From NCBI RefSeq assembly GCF_014205225.1, contig NZ_JACHNB010000001.1, positions 10,087,501-10,151,500 of the forward strand: a stretch of 64,000 nucleotides of DNA. The letters run 5' to 3'. The notes under the pieces were generated by a model. That model was given only the letters and a program-made list of their open reading frames with translations. It did no database searches and was not told the DNA's origin. This document shows positions 8,506 to 16,693 of the stretch, piece after piece (position 1 is the stretch's first letter; every line of letters begins with the position of its first letter). The position numbers and the translations under genes were made by a program. This stretch comes from Actinoplanes octamycinicus (GTDB lineage Bacteria > Actinomycetota > Actinomycetes > Mycobacteriales > Micromonosporaceae).

Positions 8506-8793
8506 ATGACCCAGATGATGAACATGCCTCGGGTGCAGACCTGCACGGTCACGGACTGTGGCTACAACCACGACGGATGCACCGCGTTCGCGATCACGAT
8601 CGGTGACCTGAACGCGGAGTGTGACACGTTCATCGGCTCCGGCCTCAGTGGCGGGATGGGTGTGGCCACCGCTCAGGTCGGCGCCTGCAAGCGGGCCGAC
8701 TGCAAGTACAACAAGGATCTCGAATGTCAGGCCCCGGCGATTACCGTCGGCGCTTCGGCCGACCGCGCCGACTGTCTGACATACGAAAAGTAA
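8506..8793 (+). CDS. DUF1540 Cys-rich protein (two DUF1540 motifs)
   Basis: 95 residues with GGGAGG 7 nt before the ATG at 8506. Two copies of the short DUF1540 motif are visible: CTVTDCGYNHDGCTAFAITIG with C-DTF after it, and CKRADCKYNKDLECQAPAITVG followed by DCLTY. Each unit offers four Cys and probably binds a metal such as zinc, which is the usual expectation for this family; biochemical function is not established. A terminator follows at 8831. The tandem iron-box-like sites upstream suggest metal-responsive expression. Confidence 0.9.
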   Translation: MTQMMNMPRVQTCTVTDCGYNHDGCTAFAITIGDLNAECDTFIGSGLSGGMGVATAQVGACKRADCKYNKDLECQAPAITVGASADRADCLTYEK

Positions 8794-8830
8794 GACCACT
8801 CCGGCATACGAAAAGTCGGACCACCGCGGA

Positions 8831-8864
8831 GCCCGCCACCTCCACCCGGAGGCGGCGGGCTTTT
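8831..8864 (+). terminator. Rho-independent terminator after the DUF1540 gene
   Basis: A 13-bp stem with one A-C mismatch (GCCCGCCACCTCC / GGAGGCGGCGGGC), loop of 4 nt, followed by TTTT. Confidence 0.88.
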
Positions 8865-8907
8865 CCGTGTCCACCGTTGACATCGGCCGGAGCCGGCGCT
8901 AGGTTCA

Positions 8908-8936
8908 TCTCACATCGAGTAAGACTCATAGTGAGA
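8908..8936. promoter_or_regulatory. nested 29-bp dyad operator in front of the Nudix-HTH operon
   Basis: Two nested inverted repeats share one centre: outer arms TCTCAC (8908-8913) and GTGAGA (8931-8936), inner arms GAGT (8917-8920) and ACTC (8924-8927), with 3-nt spacers throughout. The right outer arm overlaps the GAAGGA ribosome-binding site (8935-8940) of the gene at 8947. Autorepression by the encoded Nudix-HTH protein is the simplest reading (inference). Confidence 0.55.
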
Positions 8937-8946
8937 AGGACACGCG

Positions 8947-9699
8947 ATGACCGACGAGGCGAGCTTCCTGGCCGAGTACGACCCCCGGGACTACCCGGCC
9001 GTCGCCGTGACCGTCGACGTCGTGGCCCTCACCATCCGGGACGGCAAGCTCTGCGTCCTGCTGGTCGAGCGCGGCGAGCAGCCCTTCGCCGGCCACCGCG
9101 CCCTCCCCGGCGGCTTCGTCCGGGACGAGCCGCTCGACGAGGCCGCGCTGCGGGAGCTGGCCGAGGAGACCGGGCTGCACCCCGGCGAGGGCCCCCTGGA
9201 GCGGGTCCACCTGGAGCAGCTCCGGACCTATGGGGATCCCGGCCGCGACCCCCGGATGCGCGTCGTCTCGGTCGCCTACCTGGCCTTCGCGCCGCACCTG
9301 CCGGAGCCGACCGCCGGCAGCGACGCGGCCCGAGCCTTCTGGATCCCGGTCGAGGACGCCAAGGATCTCGCCTTCGACCACGACCAGATTCTCGCCGAGG
9401 GCCTGGACCGGGCCCGGGACAAGCTGGAGTACACCCCGCTCGCGACCGCCTTCGTCGACCGCGAGTTCACCGTCTCCGAGCTGCGCGCCGTCTACACCGC
9501 GGTGTGGGGCGAGGAGCTGCACGCCGGCAATTTCCACCGCAAGGTGCTGTCGGTGCCCGGCTTCGTGGAGAGCACCGGCGAGACGGCGGCCCGCGGCGGC
9601 GAGCGCGGCGGCCCGCGGGCGAAGCTCTACCGGGCCGGCGACGCCACCCTGCTGCACCCCGCCCTGCTGCGGCCGACCCGGGAGGACCGCATCCGATGA
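8947..9699 (+). CDS. Nudix hydrolase with C-terminal winged helix (NrtR-like)
   Basis: 250 residues; GAAGGA lies 6 nt before the ATG. The N-terminal Nudix domain (about 15-150) has a complete Nudix box starting GGFVRDEPLDEAA and continuing REL-EETGL, so hydrolase activity on a nucleoside-diphosphate substrate remains possible. The C-terminal about 80 residues (FTVSELRAVYTAVWG, NFHRKVLSVPGFVE, PRAKLYRAGD) match the winged-helix part of NrtR-type regulators of NAD metabolism. Many NrtR proteins have a degraded Nudix box and bind ADP-ribose or similar effectors; here the box is intact. It heads a short operon with a VWA protein and a PurA-like enzyme, behind a nested dyad operator. The NAD link is family-based inference. 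Confidence 0.88.
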   Translation: MTDEASFLAEYDPRDYPAVAVTVDVVALTIRDGKLCVLLVERGEQPFAGHRALPGGFVRDEPLDEAALRELAEETGLHPGEGPLERVHLEQLRTYGDPGRDPRMRVVSVAYLAFAPHLPEPTAGSDAARAFWIPVEDAKDLAFDHDQILAEGLDRARDKLEYTPLATAFVDREFTVSELRAVYTAVWGEELHAGNFHRKVLSVPGFVESTGETAARGGERGGPRAKLYRAGDATLLHPALLRPTREDRIR

Positions 9700-9755
9700 G
9701 CCCCGGGGCCACCGACCTGATCACCCCCCAGCACCACCGGATCTAGGAGATCACC

Positions 9756-10601
9756 ATGGGAAGCGGACGCTGGTCCACCGACGTCTACGCCGCCGCCGAG
9801 CACTACCGCGCGGCGACCGGCCAGAGCGCCTTCGCCTACAGCGACAGCGGCGCCCGCCGGGTGCACGCCGCCCTCGACCCGCGCGACGTGTTCATGCGGG
9901 AGTGCCGGGACAGCGACGAGCACCCGGCGAGCACCCCGATCGTGGTGATGTTCGACGTCACCGGCTCGATGCGGCACGTGCCGCGGGTGCTGCAGGCCGA
10001 GCTGCCGCAGCTGCTCGGCCGGCTCACCCAGCAGGGGCGGGTCACCGACCCGCAGATCATGTTCGGCGCGATCGGCGACGCCACCTGCGACCGGGTGCCG
10101 CTGCAGGTGGGCCAGTTCGAGTCGGACAACCGGATGGACGAGGACCTGTCCCGGATCGTGCTGGAGGGCGGCGGGGGCGGCGGCAAGCGCGAGTCCTACG
10201 AGCTGGCGATGTACTTCCTGGCCCGGCACGTGGTCACCGACTCGATGGTCCAGCGGCAGAAAAAGGGCTTCCTCTTCCTGATCGGCGACGAGATGCCCTA
10301 TCAGCAGGTCAAGCCGGACGAGGTGGGCGCGGTCATCGGCGACGACCTGCGCCAGCCGATCCCGACGCGAGAGATCCTCGCCGAGTTGCGCCGCAAGTTC
10401 GAGGTGTTCTTCATCCTGCCCACCGCGGCCAGCCACGGCGGCGACCGGCAGGTCCTGCGGACCTGGCGTGACCTGCTCGGGCAGAACGTGCTGGAGCTCG
10501 ACGACCTGGCTGACATCTGCGAGACGATCGCCCGCCAGGTGGCCTCCTCCGACGACGAGCCGCGGCGGCCGCAGCTGTCGCTCACCGCCCGCCGGTGGTG
10601 A
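9756..10601 (+). CDS. VWA-domain (MIDAS) protein
   Basis: 281 residues; AGGAG lies 6 nt before the ATG at 9756. A von Willebrand factor A-like fold is indicated by the MIDAS start MFDVTGSM (about residues 66-73) and by later Asp/Thr positions (GAIGDATCDR, FLIGDEMPY). There is no signal peptide or membrane segment, so it is probably cytoplasmic. A Gly run (GGGGGGKRESYELA) precedes the middle of the domain. Its TGA overlaps the ATG of the next gene by one base, which points to translational coupling with the PurA-like enzyme. Role unknown; VWA proteins usually act as metal-dependent binding platforms, often with AAA ATPases, but none is adjacent here. Confidence 0.85.
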   Translation: MGSGRWSTDVYAAAEHYRAATGQSAFAYSDSGARRVHAALDPRDVFMRECRDSDEHPASTPIVVMFDVTGSMRHVPRVLQAELPQLLGRLTQQGRVTDPQIMFGAIGDATCDRVPLQVGQFESDNRMDEDLSRIVLEGGGGGGKRESYELAMYFLARHVVTDSMVQRQKKGFLFLIGDEMPYQQVKPDEVGAVIGDDLRQPIPTREILAELRRKFEVFFILPTAASHGGDRQVLRTWRDLLGQNVLELDDLADICETIARQVASSDDEPRRPQLSLTARRW

Positions 10602-11824
10602 TGGCGGAGCACGTCGCGGTCGTCGACCTCGGCTACGGGGACGCCGGCAAGGGCACCGTGGTGGACGCGCTCTGCGGGCGCGGTCCGGTGCGCGCGGTGC
10701 TGCGCTTCAACGGGGGAGCGCAGGCCGCGCACAACGTGGTCACCGACGACGGGCGGCACCACACGTTCAGCCAGTTCGGCTCGGGCACGTTCCGCGGCGT
10801 GCCGACCCACCTGACCCGCTTCATGATCGTCGATCCGCTCGCGCTGGCCGCCGAGGCGGCCGCGCTGGGCAACCCGTTCGACCTGCTCACGGTGGACGGG
10901 GACGCCCTGCTCGCCACTCCGTGGCATCGCGCGGCGAACCGGCGCAGGGAGCGCTCGGACCGGCACGGTTCCTGCGGGATGGGGGTGGGCGAGACTGTCG
11001 CGTACGCCCTGAGCAGCACCGAAGCGCCCCGGGTCGCGGACGTGCGCTCCCCCGCACGGCTGCGGCGGCGGCTGGCGATGGTGCGGGACGCCTACGGGTT
11101 CGCCGACCTCCCGCTCGACGACGTGGTGGACGCGTTCACCGCGTTCGGCAAGGCGGTCCGGATCGTCCCGGGCTCCTTCACCGACCGGCTGCTCCGCGAG
11201 GGTCCGTGCGTCTTCGAGGGCGCGCAGGGCGTGCTGCTCGACGAGTGGCGCGGCTGGCACCCGCACACCACCTGGTCCACCACCACGTTCGACAACGTGG
11301 CGGAGCTGTGCCCGTCGTTCCGCCGGCTCGGGGTGGTCCGCACCTTCACCACCCGGCACGGGGCCGGCCCGTTCGTCACCGCCGACCCGGCGCTGGATCT
11401 GCCGGAGGCGCACAACGGTCACGGCGAGTGGCAGGGCGCGTTCCGGGCCGGCCATTTCGACGCGGTCGCCCATCGGTACGCCGTGGAGGTCTGCGGCGGC
11501 GTCGACGAGCTGGCCGTCACCCACCTGGACGCGCCCGGCCGGGCACCGGGCCTGCGGATCTGCACGTCCTATCGGGATACCGACCGGATCGTTCCCGGCC
11601 CGCCGCGCGATCTGGCGTACCAGGCGACCCTGACCGCCGCCCTGACCCGCGCCACCCCCGCTGAGCTGCACCGACCCGACAATTGGGCGGAAGCGATCGG
11701 CGCCCTGCTCAGGGTTCCGGTCACCCTGGAGTCGTACGGCCCGCGCGCCGCCGACAAGCGTTTCGTCCCCGCGGGAGTACACCGTCCGGAGCGGATACCT
11801 CCGGTGGCGTATTGCCCGGTCTGA
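10601..11824 (+). CDS. divergent adenylosuccinate synthetase homologue (PurA-like)
   Basis: 407 residues starting at ATG 10601 within a TGATG overlap. The PurA fold is recognisable in order: the GTP/IMP loop as LGYGDAGKGTVVDAL (usual form GDEGKGK), GGAQAAHNVV (usual GGHNAGHT; the His is kept), HGSCGMGVGE, FEGAQGVLLD, FTTRHGAGPFVT, LDAPGR...ICTSYR and a C-terminal PVTLESYGP. The catalytic Asp of GDxGKG is kept; the neighbouring Glu is Ala and the following Lys is Thr. So it may condense a purine nucleotide with an amino acid, or it may have changed substrate. The housekeeping purA is expected elsewhere. Its context (Nudix regulator, VWA protein) is not purine biosynthesis. Confidence 0.85.
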   Translation: MAEHVAVVDLGYGDAGKGTVVDALCGRGPVRAVLRFNGGAQAAHNVVTDDGRHHTFSQFGSGTFRGVPTHLTRFMIVDPLALAAEAAALGNPFDLLTVDGDALLATPWHRAANRRRERSDRHGSCGMGVGETVAYALSSTEAPRVADVRSPARLRRRLAMVRDAYGFADLPLDDVVDAFTAFGKAVRIVPGSFTDRLLREGPCVFEGAQGVLLDEWRGWHPHTTWSTTTFDNVAELCPSFRRLGVVRTFTTRHGAGPFVTADPALDLPEAHNGHGEWQGAFRAGHFDAVAHRYAVEVCGGVDELAVTHLDAPGRAPGLRICTSYRDTDRIVPGPPRDLAYQATLTAALTRATPAELHRPDNWAEAIGALLRVPVTLESYGPRAADKRFVPAGVHRPERIPPVAYCPV

Positions 11825-11873
11825 CCCCCCGGAGAACGCTGAACGCATCGGTTCTTCAAAGGGGGAAAGCCCG

Positions 11874-12293
11874 ATGCGCTCCGCTTATCGAGCTGTGTCT
11901 GGATTGATTCTGCTGGGCGTCGTCGTCCAGCTGGTGGCGGTCGCCGCCGCGTGGTTCCAGGTGCTCAGCGACGTCGACGACGGCGGCGTCTTCGACAACA
12001 ACACACAGAACTGGGGCCACGCCCTGCACAGCGTGGTCGGCGGCATGGTGATCCCGCTGCTGGCGGTCGTGCTCCTGGTGATCTCCTTCTTCGCCGGCGT
12101 CCCGCACGGCGTGCGGTACGCGCTGTTCGTCTTCGGCGCGGTGGTCCTGCAGGTCGTACTGGCCTTCGCCAGTTACAGCGTCCCCGGGCTGGGCGCGCTG
12201 CACGGGCTGAACGCGCTCGCCGTCGCCGGCCTCGCCGAGAACGCCATGCGCAAGGCCCGCGTCGCCGACCGGGCGCCCGCCGCGGTCGCCTGA
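11874..12293 (+). CDS. small four-helix membrane protein
   Basis: 139 residues; a GGGGGA site precedes the ATG at 11874. Four hydrophobic segments are visible (about 8-28, 50-75, 80-105 and 110-125), with a conserved-looking DNNTQNWGHALHS loop that contains His. It resembles the small actinobacterial DUF6220-type membrane proteins, but I am not certain of the assignment. Its stop overlaps the start of the multicopper oxidase by one base (TGATG), so the two are probably made together, and the membrane protein may serve as anchor or electron partner. Confidence 0.75.
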   Translation: MRSAYRAVSGLILLGVVVQLVAVAAAWFQVLSDVDDGGVFDNNTQNWGHALHSVVGGMVIPLLAVVLLVISFFAGVPHGVRYALFVFGAVVLQVVLAFASYSVPGLGALHGLNALAVAGLAENAMRKARVADRAPAAVA

Positions 12294-13801
12294 TGCGCCG
12301 CTCGACCAGGGCCGTCATCGCCGCGGTGGCGGCCCTCGCCGTGCTCGGACCGATCGGCTGGTTCTGGTACGACAGCCTGGTCCCGGGCACCTACGACATG
12401 ACCGCGATGGGGTACCCGGACAGCGGCGGCGGCCCGGCCGTCGCCCACGACCACGCGGCCGGGATCTCGGTGGCCGACCTCAAGGGCCCGAGCGGGACGC
12501 CGGACGTGGCGGTGACGCTGACCGCCCGCAAGGACGGCGCGCGCTACACGCTGAACGGCTCCTCCCCCGGCCCGGAGATCCGGGCGGTCCAGGGCCAGCT
12601 GATCCAGGTGACGCTGGTCAACGAGTCGGTGCCGGACGGGGTGACCCTGCACTGGCACGGGGTGGACGTGCCGAACGGGGAGGACGGCGTCGCCGGGGTG
12701 ACCCAGGACGCGGTGCCCCGTGGGCAGAGCTTCGTCTACCGGTTCGTGGCGAAGGACGCCGGGACCTACTGGTACCACTCGCATCAGGTCTCCCACGAAC
12801 AGGTGAAGAACGGCCTGTTCGGCCCGCTGGTGATCACCCCGGGCCGGGCCGCGCCGCCGGACCGGGCCGCGCCGCCGGACCAGGTCGCGCCGCCGGACCG
12901 GGCCGCGCCGCCAGACCAGGCCGCGCCGCCAGACCAGGCCGCGCCGCCAGACCAGGCAGCTCCGCCAGACCAGGCCGCGCCGCCGGACCAGGTCGCGATG
13001 GTGCACACCTATCAGGGCAAGCGCACCATCAACGGGGCGCCGGGCGTCTCGGAGCTGCGGTCCCGCTACGTCCGCCTGATCAACACGGACGCCGGGCCGA
13101 TCCGGGTCTGGGTGAGCGGCACGTCGTTCCAGGTCGCGGCGATCGACGGCCACGACGTGCACCGGCCCGGCACGGTGCGGGACCGGGCGGTGCTGGTCAC
13201 CGCCGGCGGCCGGGTCGATCTGCGGCTGACCGGTCCGGGCCGCGTCGACGTCGGCGGCAGCGCGGCGCTCGCGGCCCCCGGCACGGCTGCGGCCGCGCTT
13301 CCGGGCGAGACAGTGGACTTCCTCTCGTACGGAGAACCCGCTCCTCTCGGTTTTGATCCTGGCCGGGCGAACCGCCGTTTCCGGTACGACATCGGCCGGC
13401 GCTTCGGCTTCCTCGACGGCCGGCCGGGCATGTGGTGGACGGTCAACGGCCACCTCTTCCCGGACATCCCGATGTTCATGGTGACCACCGGCGACGTGGT
13501 CCGGATGACCGTGCACAACGGCAGCGGCGAGGTGCACCCGATGCACCTGCACGGCCACCACGTCGTGGTCCTCACCCACAACGGCGTCACCGCCACCGGC
13601 AGCCCGTGGTGGACCGACTCCCTCGACGTGCCGGACGGCGACACTTTCGAGCTGGCCTTCATCGCCGACAACCCGGGCATCTGGGCCGACCACTGCCACA
13701 ACCTGGACCACGTCCCGGAGGGCTTGGTCGCCCACCTCGCCTACGCCGGTGTCCGCACCCCCTTCCAGGTCGGCGGCAAGAACGCCAACACCCCGGAGTG
13801 A
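12293..13801 (+). CDS. multicopper oxidase with an internal hexapeptide repeat
   Basis: 502 residues starting at the ATG overlapping the previous stop. One N-terminal hydrophobic segment (about 8-25) serves as signal anchor. All four copper-binding motifs are present: HWHG (about 120-123), YHSH (about 161-164), HPMHLHGHH (about 415) and HCHNLDH (about 468), so it should oxidise metals or phenolics with reduction of oxygen to water outside the membrane. The position equivalent to the axial ligand appears to be Leu. Between the first and second cupredoxin domains lies an insertion of eight [R/Q][A/V]APPD hexapeptides (residues 185-232), a Pro-rich linker encoded by 18-bp tandem repeats. Confidence 0.92.
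   Translation: MRRSTRAVIAAVAALAVLGPIGWFWYDSLVPGTYDMTAMGYPDSGGGPAVAHDHAAGISVADLKGPSGTPDVAVTLTARKDGARYTLNGSSPGPEIRAVQGQLIQVTLVNESVPDGVTLHWHGVDVPNGEDGVAGVTQDAVPRGQSFVYRFVAKDAGTYWYHSHQVSHEQVKNGLFGPLVITPGRAAPPDRAAPPDQVAPPDRAAPPDQAAPPDQAAPPDQAAPPDQAAPPDQVAMVHTYQGKRTINGAPGVSELRSRYVRLINTDAGPIRVWVSGTSFQVAAIDGHDVHRPGTVRDRAVLVTAGGRVDLRLTGPGRVDVGGSAALAAPGTAAAALPGETVDFLSYGEPAPLGFDPGRANRRFRYDIGRRFGFLDGRPGMWWTVNGHLFPDIPMFMVTTGDVVRMTVHNGSGEVHPMHLHGHHVVVLTHNGVTATGSPWWTDSLDVPDGDTFELAFIADNPGIWADHCHNLDHVPEGLVAHLAYAGVRTPFQVGGKNANTPE
12845..12988 (+). repeat. 18-bp coding tandem repeat, eight units
   Basis: Eight near-identical 18-bp units encode RAAPPD or QAAPPD (one QVAPPD) inside the multicopper oxidase. The near identity at synonymous sites suggests recent slippage or unequal crossing-over. 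Confidence 0.9.
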
Positions 13802-14920
13802 GCCAGCACCGGCAGGCGGAAAGAACGGCGCCGCCCCGGCACTCCGGAAGCACACCGGCGACCAGTCAACTCTGGGCGGACCAGCACCCCCAGCACGCGC
13901 CTCCACCCAGGACAAGAGATCCTGCTCACCAGACCACAGCCCAAAAACAAGCCGCTTCAAAATCGAATATCGCCCGATCTAACCGCACCCACAGCACAGT
14001 GACCCTCACCAACCCGGAGTCGACCAACAACTCCGCCTGTCACCGCTACCATCATCCAACGGCAACCAGAAATAATCATCAAGCTCGCTTCGCGCAACGA
14101 ACCAGAACGAATCCACGGCCGCAATCTTGGAGGTCGATTGCAATTCCGAAAACGGAGGCAAGAACCGGATCCCCCAATGACCGAAAACCGCAAGACCATC
14201 AGACCCGAAGAGGACACCGAAGGAGACACCACGGATGGCCTTCGGGCCGAGGCAGAGGCGACGCCTGGAGCTCCGGTGGCAGGTGGAGCTGGCGGCCGTG
14301 GCGCCGCTGGGCGTTCCCGGGCCGAGATCGCGACGAGGGCTGGAGCTGCGGTAGTCGGCGGAGCAACGGCGGCTGGCACACCTGCGGTAGTCGGCGGAGC
14401 TGCGACTGCTGGTGGAGCTGCCGCCCGTCGAGCTGCGGCGGCGCGTGGAACTGACGCCCCCGAAGGCCTGGAACGCCCCTGAGGAGCGCAGGCTGCTGAC
14501 GGCGCGGATTGCGGCTTGCCTATTCGGCGTAACTTCTCGGCGTGGCGGCGCCTCAAGCCCCAATAACGGCGAACCTCGTGCTCCCGGCGGAATTCTTCAC
14601 CGATCGGCGAATAATTTCGAGCTGCGGTCCGGTCGCGCATCGCAGCAGTCTCCGACCGGCTGAAGAACGACAACTGTCCCATGCACAAATTGTCCCAGCG
14701 CCCGCTTCACCCGTGTAAGCATTCGATCATGCCAAACACCAGCATCCAGGAGTGACCTGAGGCACTCCGAAAAATCCACCGCGCACCAAATCACCCAGAG
14801 ACAAAAATGGTATGCGTTATCACAGCCAGGCCGCCAGCACACTTTCGCAATCGGAGCGCTTCCGCCGTACCGAAAAGATCGGACCGCAGGCCCGAGCGAA
14901 CCAGAACGGCCGGCAGGGAC
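13802..14920. other. 1.1-kb stretch without a convincing gene
   Basis: The stretch after the oxidase is visibly less GC-rich than its surroundings around 13920-14160. It contains open frames on both strands (for example 14138-14482 plus, 13957-14688 minus), but none has a well-placed ribosome-binding site, a known domain or normal third-position bias. From about 14250 to 14440 there are short degenerate repeats of a GGAGCTG(C/G) type, including GCGGTAGTCGGCGGAGC twice. It may be decayed coding sequence or a spacer. Confidence 0.5.
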
Positions 14921-15290
14921 AGTGACCAACGGCCCCCGCGGCATGGCAACCAAGCGCAACACACAACGGACCGCAAGCGCCGGCCGCAACAGCAACCAAC
15001 AGCTCCCGCGGCATGGCAACCAAGCGCAACACACGACGAACCACAAGCGCCGGCCGCAACAGCGACCAACAGCTCCCGCGGCATGGCAACCAAGCGCAAC
15101 ACACGACGAACCACAAGCGCCGACCGCAACAGCAACCAACAGCTCCCGCGGCATGGCAACCAAGCGCAACACACGACGAACCACAAGCGCCGGCCGCAAC
15201 AGCAACCAACAGCTCCCGCGGCATGGCAACCAAGCGCAACACACGACGAACCACAAGCGCCGACCGCGACAGCGACCAACAGTTCCTGTG
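14921..15290. repeat. 70-bp tandem repeat array, five units
   Basis: The word GCATGGCAACCAAGCGCAAC recurs at 14941, 15011, 15081, 15151 and 15221, an exact 70-bp period; units differ at only a few positions. A degenerate sixth unit is traceable to about 15335. Because 70 is not a multiple of 3, frames rotate through the array, and all frames are open on both strands, so it is most likely non-coding. No spacers, hence no CRISPR. Function unknown (minisatellite, protein-binding array or recombination site are all possible). Confidence 0.92.
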
Positions 15291-15347
15291 GCGACCGACC
15301 GGAACGCACGACGAACCGCAACCGATCGGCGCCGCCACCAGGACGAA

Positions 15348-16496
15348 CTAGAGGTACATCCCCGTCGAAGGGATCTGCTTCGGGACGGTGACCGGCTCGG
15401 CCCCCGTCTTCAAGGCATACAGCTCCGCCAGAGTCGCCCCTTCCGGGCTGACCCCCTTCGAGGTCCCCAGCCAGGCGACCGCCTCCGGATAGGGCAACCG
15501 CCCCACCTCGATGCTCGCCAGGCACCGCCCCGGCCGGATCACCGCCGGATGCAGAGCCGACAGGTCCTCATTGGTGGTGATCGCGATCATCGCGTTGCGC
15601 CCCTGCCCGAGCAGGCCGTCCGTCAGGTTCAGCAGGCGGGACAGCGACTGGCCGGCACTCGCCTTGGCATCCCCGCTGATCAGCTCGTCGCAGTCCTCCA
15701 GCATCAGCAGGCGCCATTTCGGCTCGTCCTCGTCGCCGCTGCCCAGCGCCACGCTCATCAGGTAGGCCGGGTCGCCGAACAAGCGCTCCGGGTCGAGCAC
15801 GCAGTCCACCTGGCACCACGAGCGCCACTGCTGGGCGAGCGCCCGCAACGCGGTCGTCTTGCCGGTGCCGGGCTCGCCGTGCAGCAGCAGGAGACGGCCG
15901 GTGACCGACGTGGCGTCGATCGCCATCAGGCGTTCCAGGGTGTCGGCGACCGGACGGGCGTAGTTCGGCCTGATCGTCTCCCACGGGGCGGCGCCGATCT
16001 CCCGCTGGGTGCGGCGCGGGCCGTGCGGGCCGTAGTGCCAGAAGCCGACCGGCACGCTGTCGTCGGCCGGGGCCGGCTCCTCGACCGCGTCGGCGATCAC
16101 CGCGCTGATCACCGTCTCGGCCAGCTCGCTGCTGACCGCGGTGACCGTGACCCGGGCGCGGCGGCTCTGCTTCCACCGCATCACGTGCAGGGTCCAGCCG
16201 TCGCCGGTGCTGAGCCGGCCGTGCCCGTCGTCCTCCACCGCGTCCCGCACCACCTGCGCGTCCGGGACGGTCAGCGGCGCGTCGGCCCGCAGGTTTTCCA
16301 GCCAGGTGGTGCGGCCGAACGGCTCCTTCCCGGTGACGAACGGGTCGAGGGCGATCAGGTCGACCAGGTCCACCAGCCGGTCGCCGTCGTCGATCGAACC
16401 GGCCAGCGGCAGGCTCGGCGACGTCGCCTCCGGGGTGCGGGCGGCCGGGACCGCCGCACCGTTGGCTCGGTCGAGGGGCTGGTGGGGGGTCCGCAT
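15348..16496 (-). CDS. AAA+ ATPase with an N-terminal DUF5925-like region
   Basis: 382 residues from the ATG at 16496. The GGAGG before it is only one base away, so the start is uncertain; the frame stays open upstream through the 45-bp repeats, with a possible TTG at 16695. The N-terminal about 180 residues have no motif I can assign firmly, but resemble the DUF5925 region found before such ATPases. The AAA+ core has Walker A GEPGTGKTT (about 207-215), Walker B LLMLEDCDE (about 264-272), sensor-like ITTNEDLS and an arginine-finger-type RPGRC. It is a cytoplasmic remodelling ATPase; the partner is unknown. It lies downstream of a reductase gene on the same strand. Confidence 0.82.
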   Translation of the reverse strand: MRTPHQPLDRANGAAVPAARTPEATSPSLPLAGSIDDGDRLVDLVDLIALDPFVTGKEPFGRTTWLENLRADAPLTVPDAQVVRDAVEDDGHGRLSTGDGWTLHVMRWKQSRRARVTVTAVSSELAETVISAVIADAVEEPAPADDSVPVGFWHYGPHGPRRTQREIGAAPWETIRPNYARPVADTLERLMAIDATSVTGRLLLLHGEPGTGKTTALRALAQQWRSWCQVDCVLDPERLFGDPAYLMSVALGSGDEDEPKWRLLMLEDCDELISGDAKASAGQSLSRLLNLTDGLLGQGRNAMIAITTNEDLSALHPAVIRPGRCLASIEVGRLPYPEAVAWLGTSKGVSPEGATLAELYALKTGAEPVTVPKQIPSTGMYL

Positions 16497-16556
16497 GCCT
16501 CCATGATCGCGGGCAAGTGACCTGGTGGCATCCTCTTTTTCCGCGCTATTCGCGCC

Positions 16557-16690
16557 CACCGGGCGGGTTGCGGCCGACCGGTCAGCGTCGTCCACGGCCG
16601 CCACCGGGCGAGTCACGGCCGACCGGTCGGCGTCGTCGGCGGCCGCCACCGGGCGGGTTGCGGACGACCGGTCGGGGTCGTCCGCGGCCC
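16557..16690. repeat. 45-bp tandem repeat, three units
   Basis: Three units (GGGCG at 16561, 16606 and 16651) sit between two minus-strand genes. The period is 15 codons, and read in the frame of the downstream ATPase it gives a repeated [S/A]ATRPVAA.DDADRS-like peptide without stops. It may be an unrecognised N-terminal extension or a spacer. Confidence 0.8.
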
Positions 16691-16693
16691 CGG

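Noticed and set aside
13957..14688. Open frames on both strands in the gene-poor stretch (also 14138-14482 plus)
   Set aside because: No ribosome-binding site at proper distance, no domain, repeat-derived Ala/Pro composition.
14921..15290. CRISPR array
   Set aside because: Units follow each other directly without spacers, are 70 bp long, and no cas gene is present.
14597..16520. Open frames running through the 70-bp repeats
   Set aside because: The 70-bp period rotates the frame, all frames are open, and the right part is antisense to the AAA+ gene.
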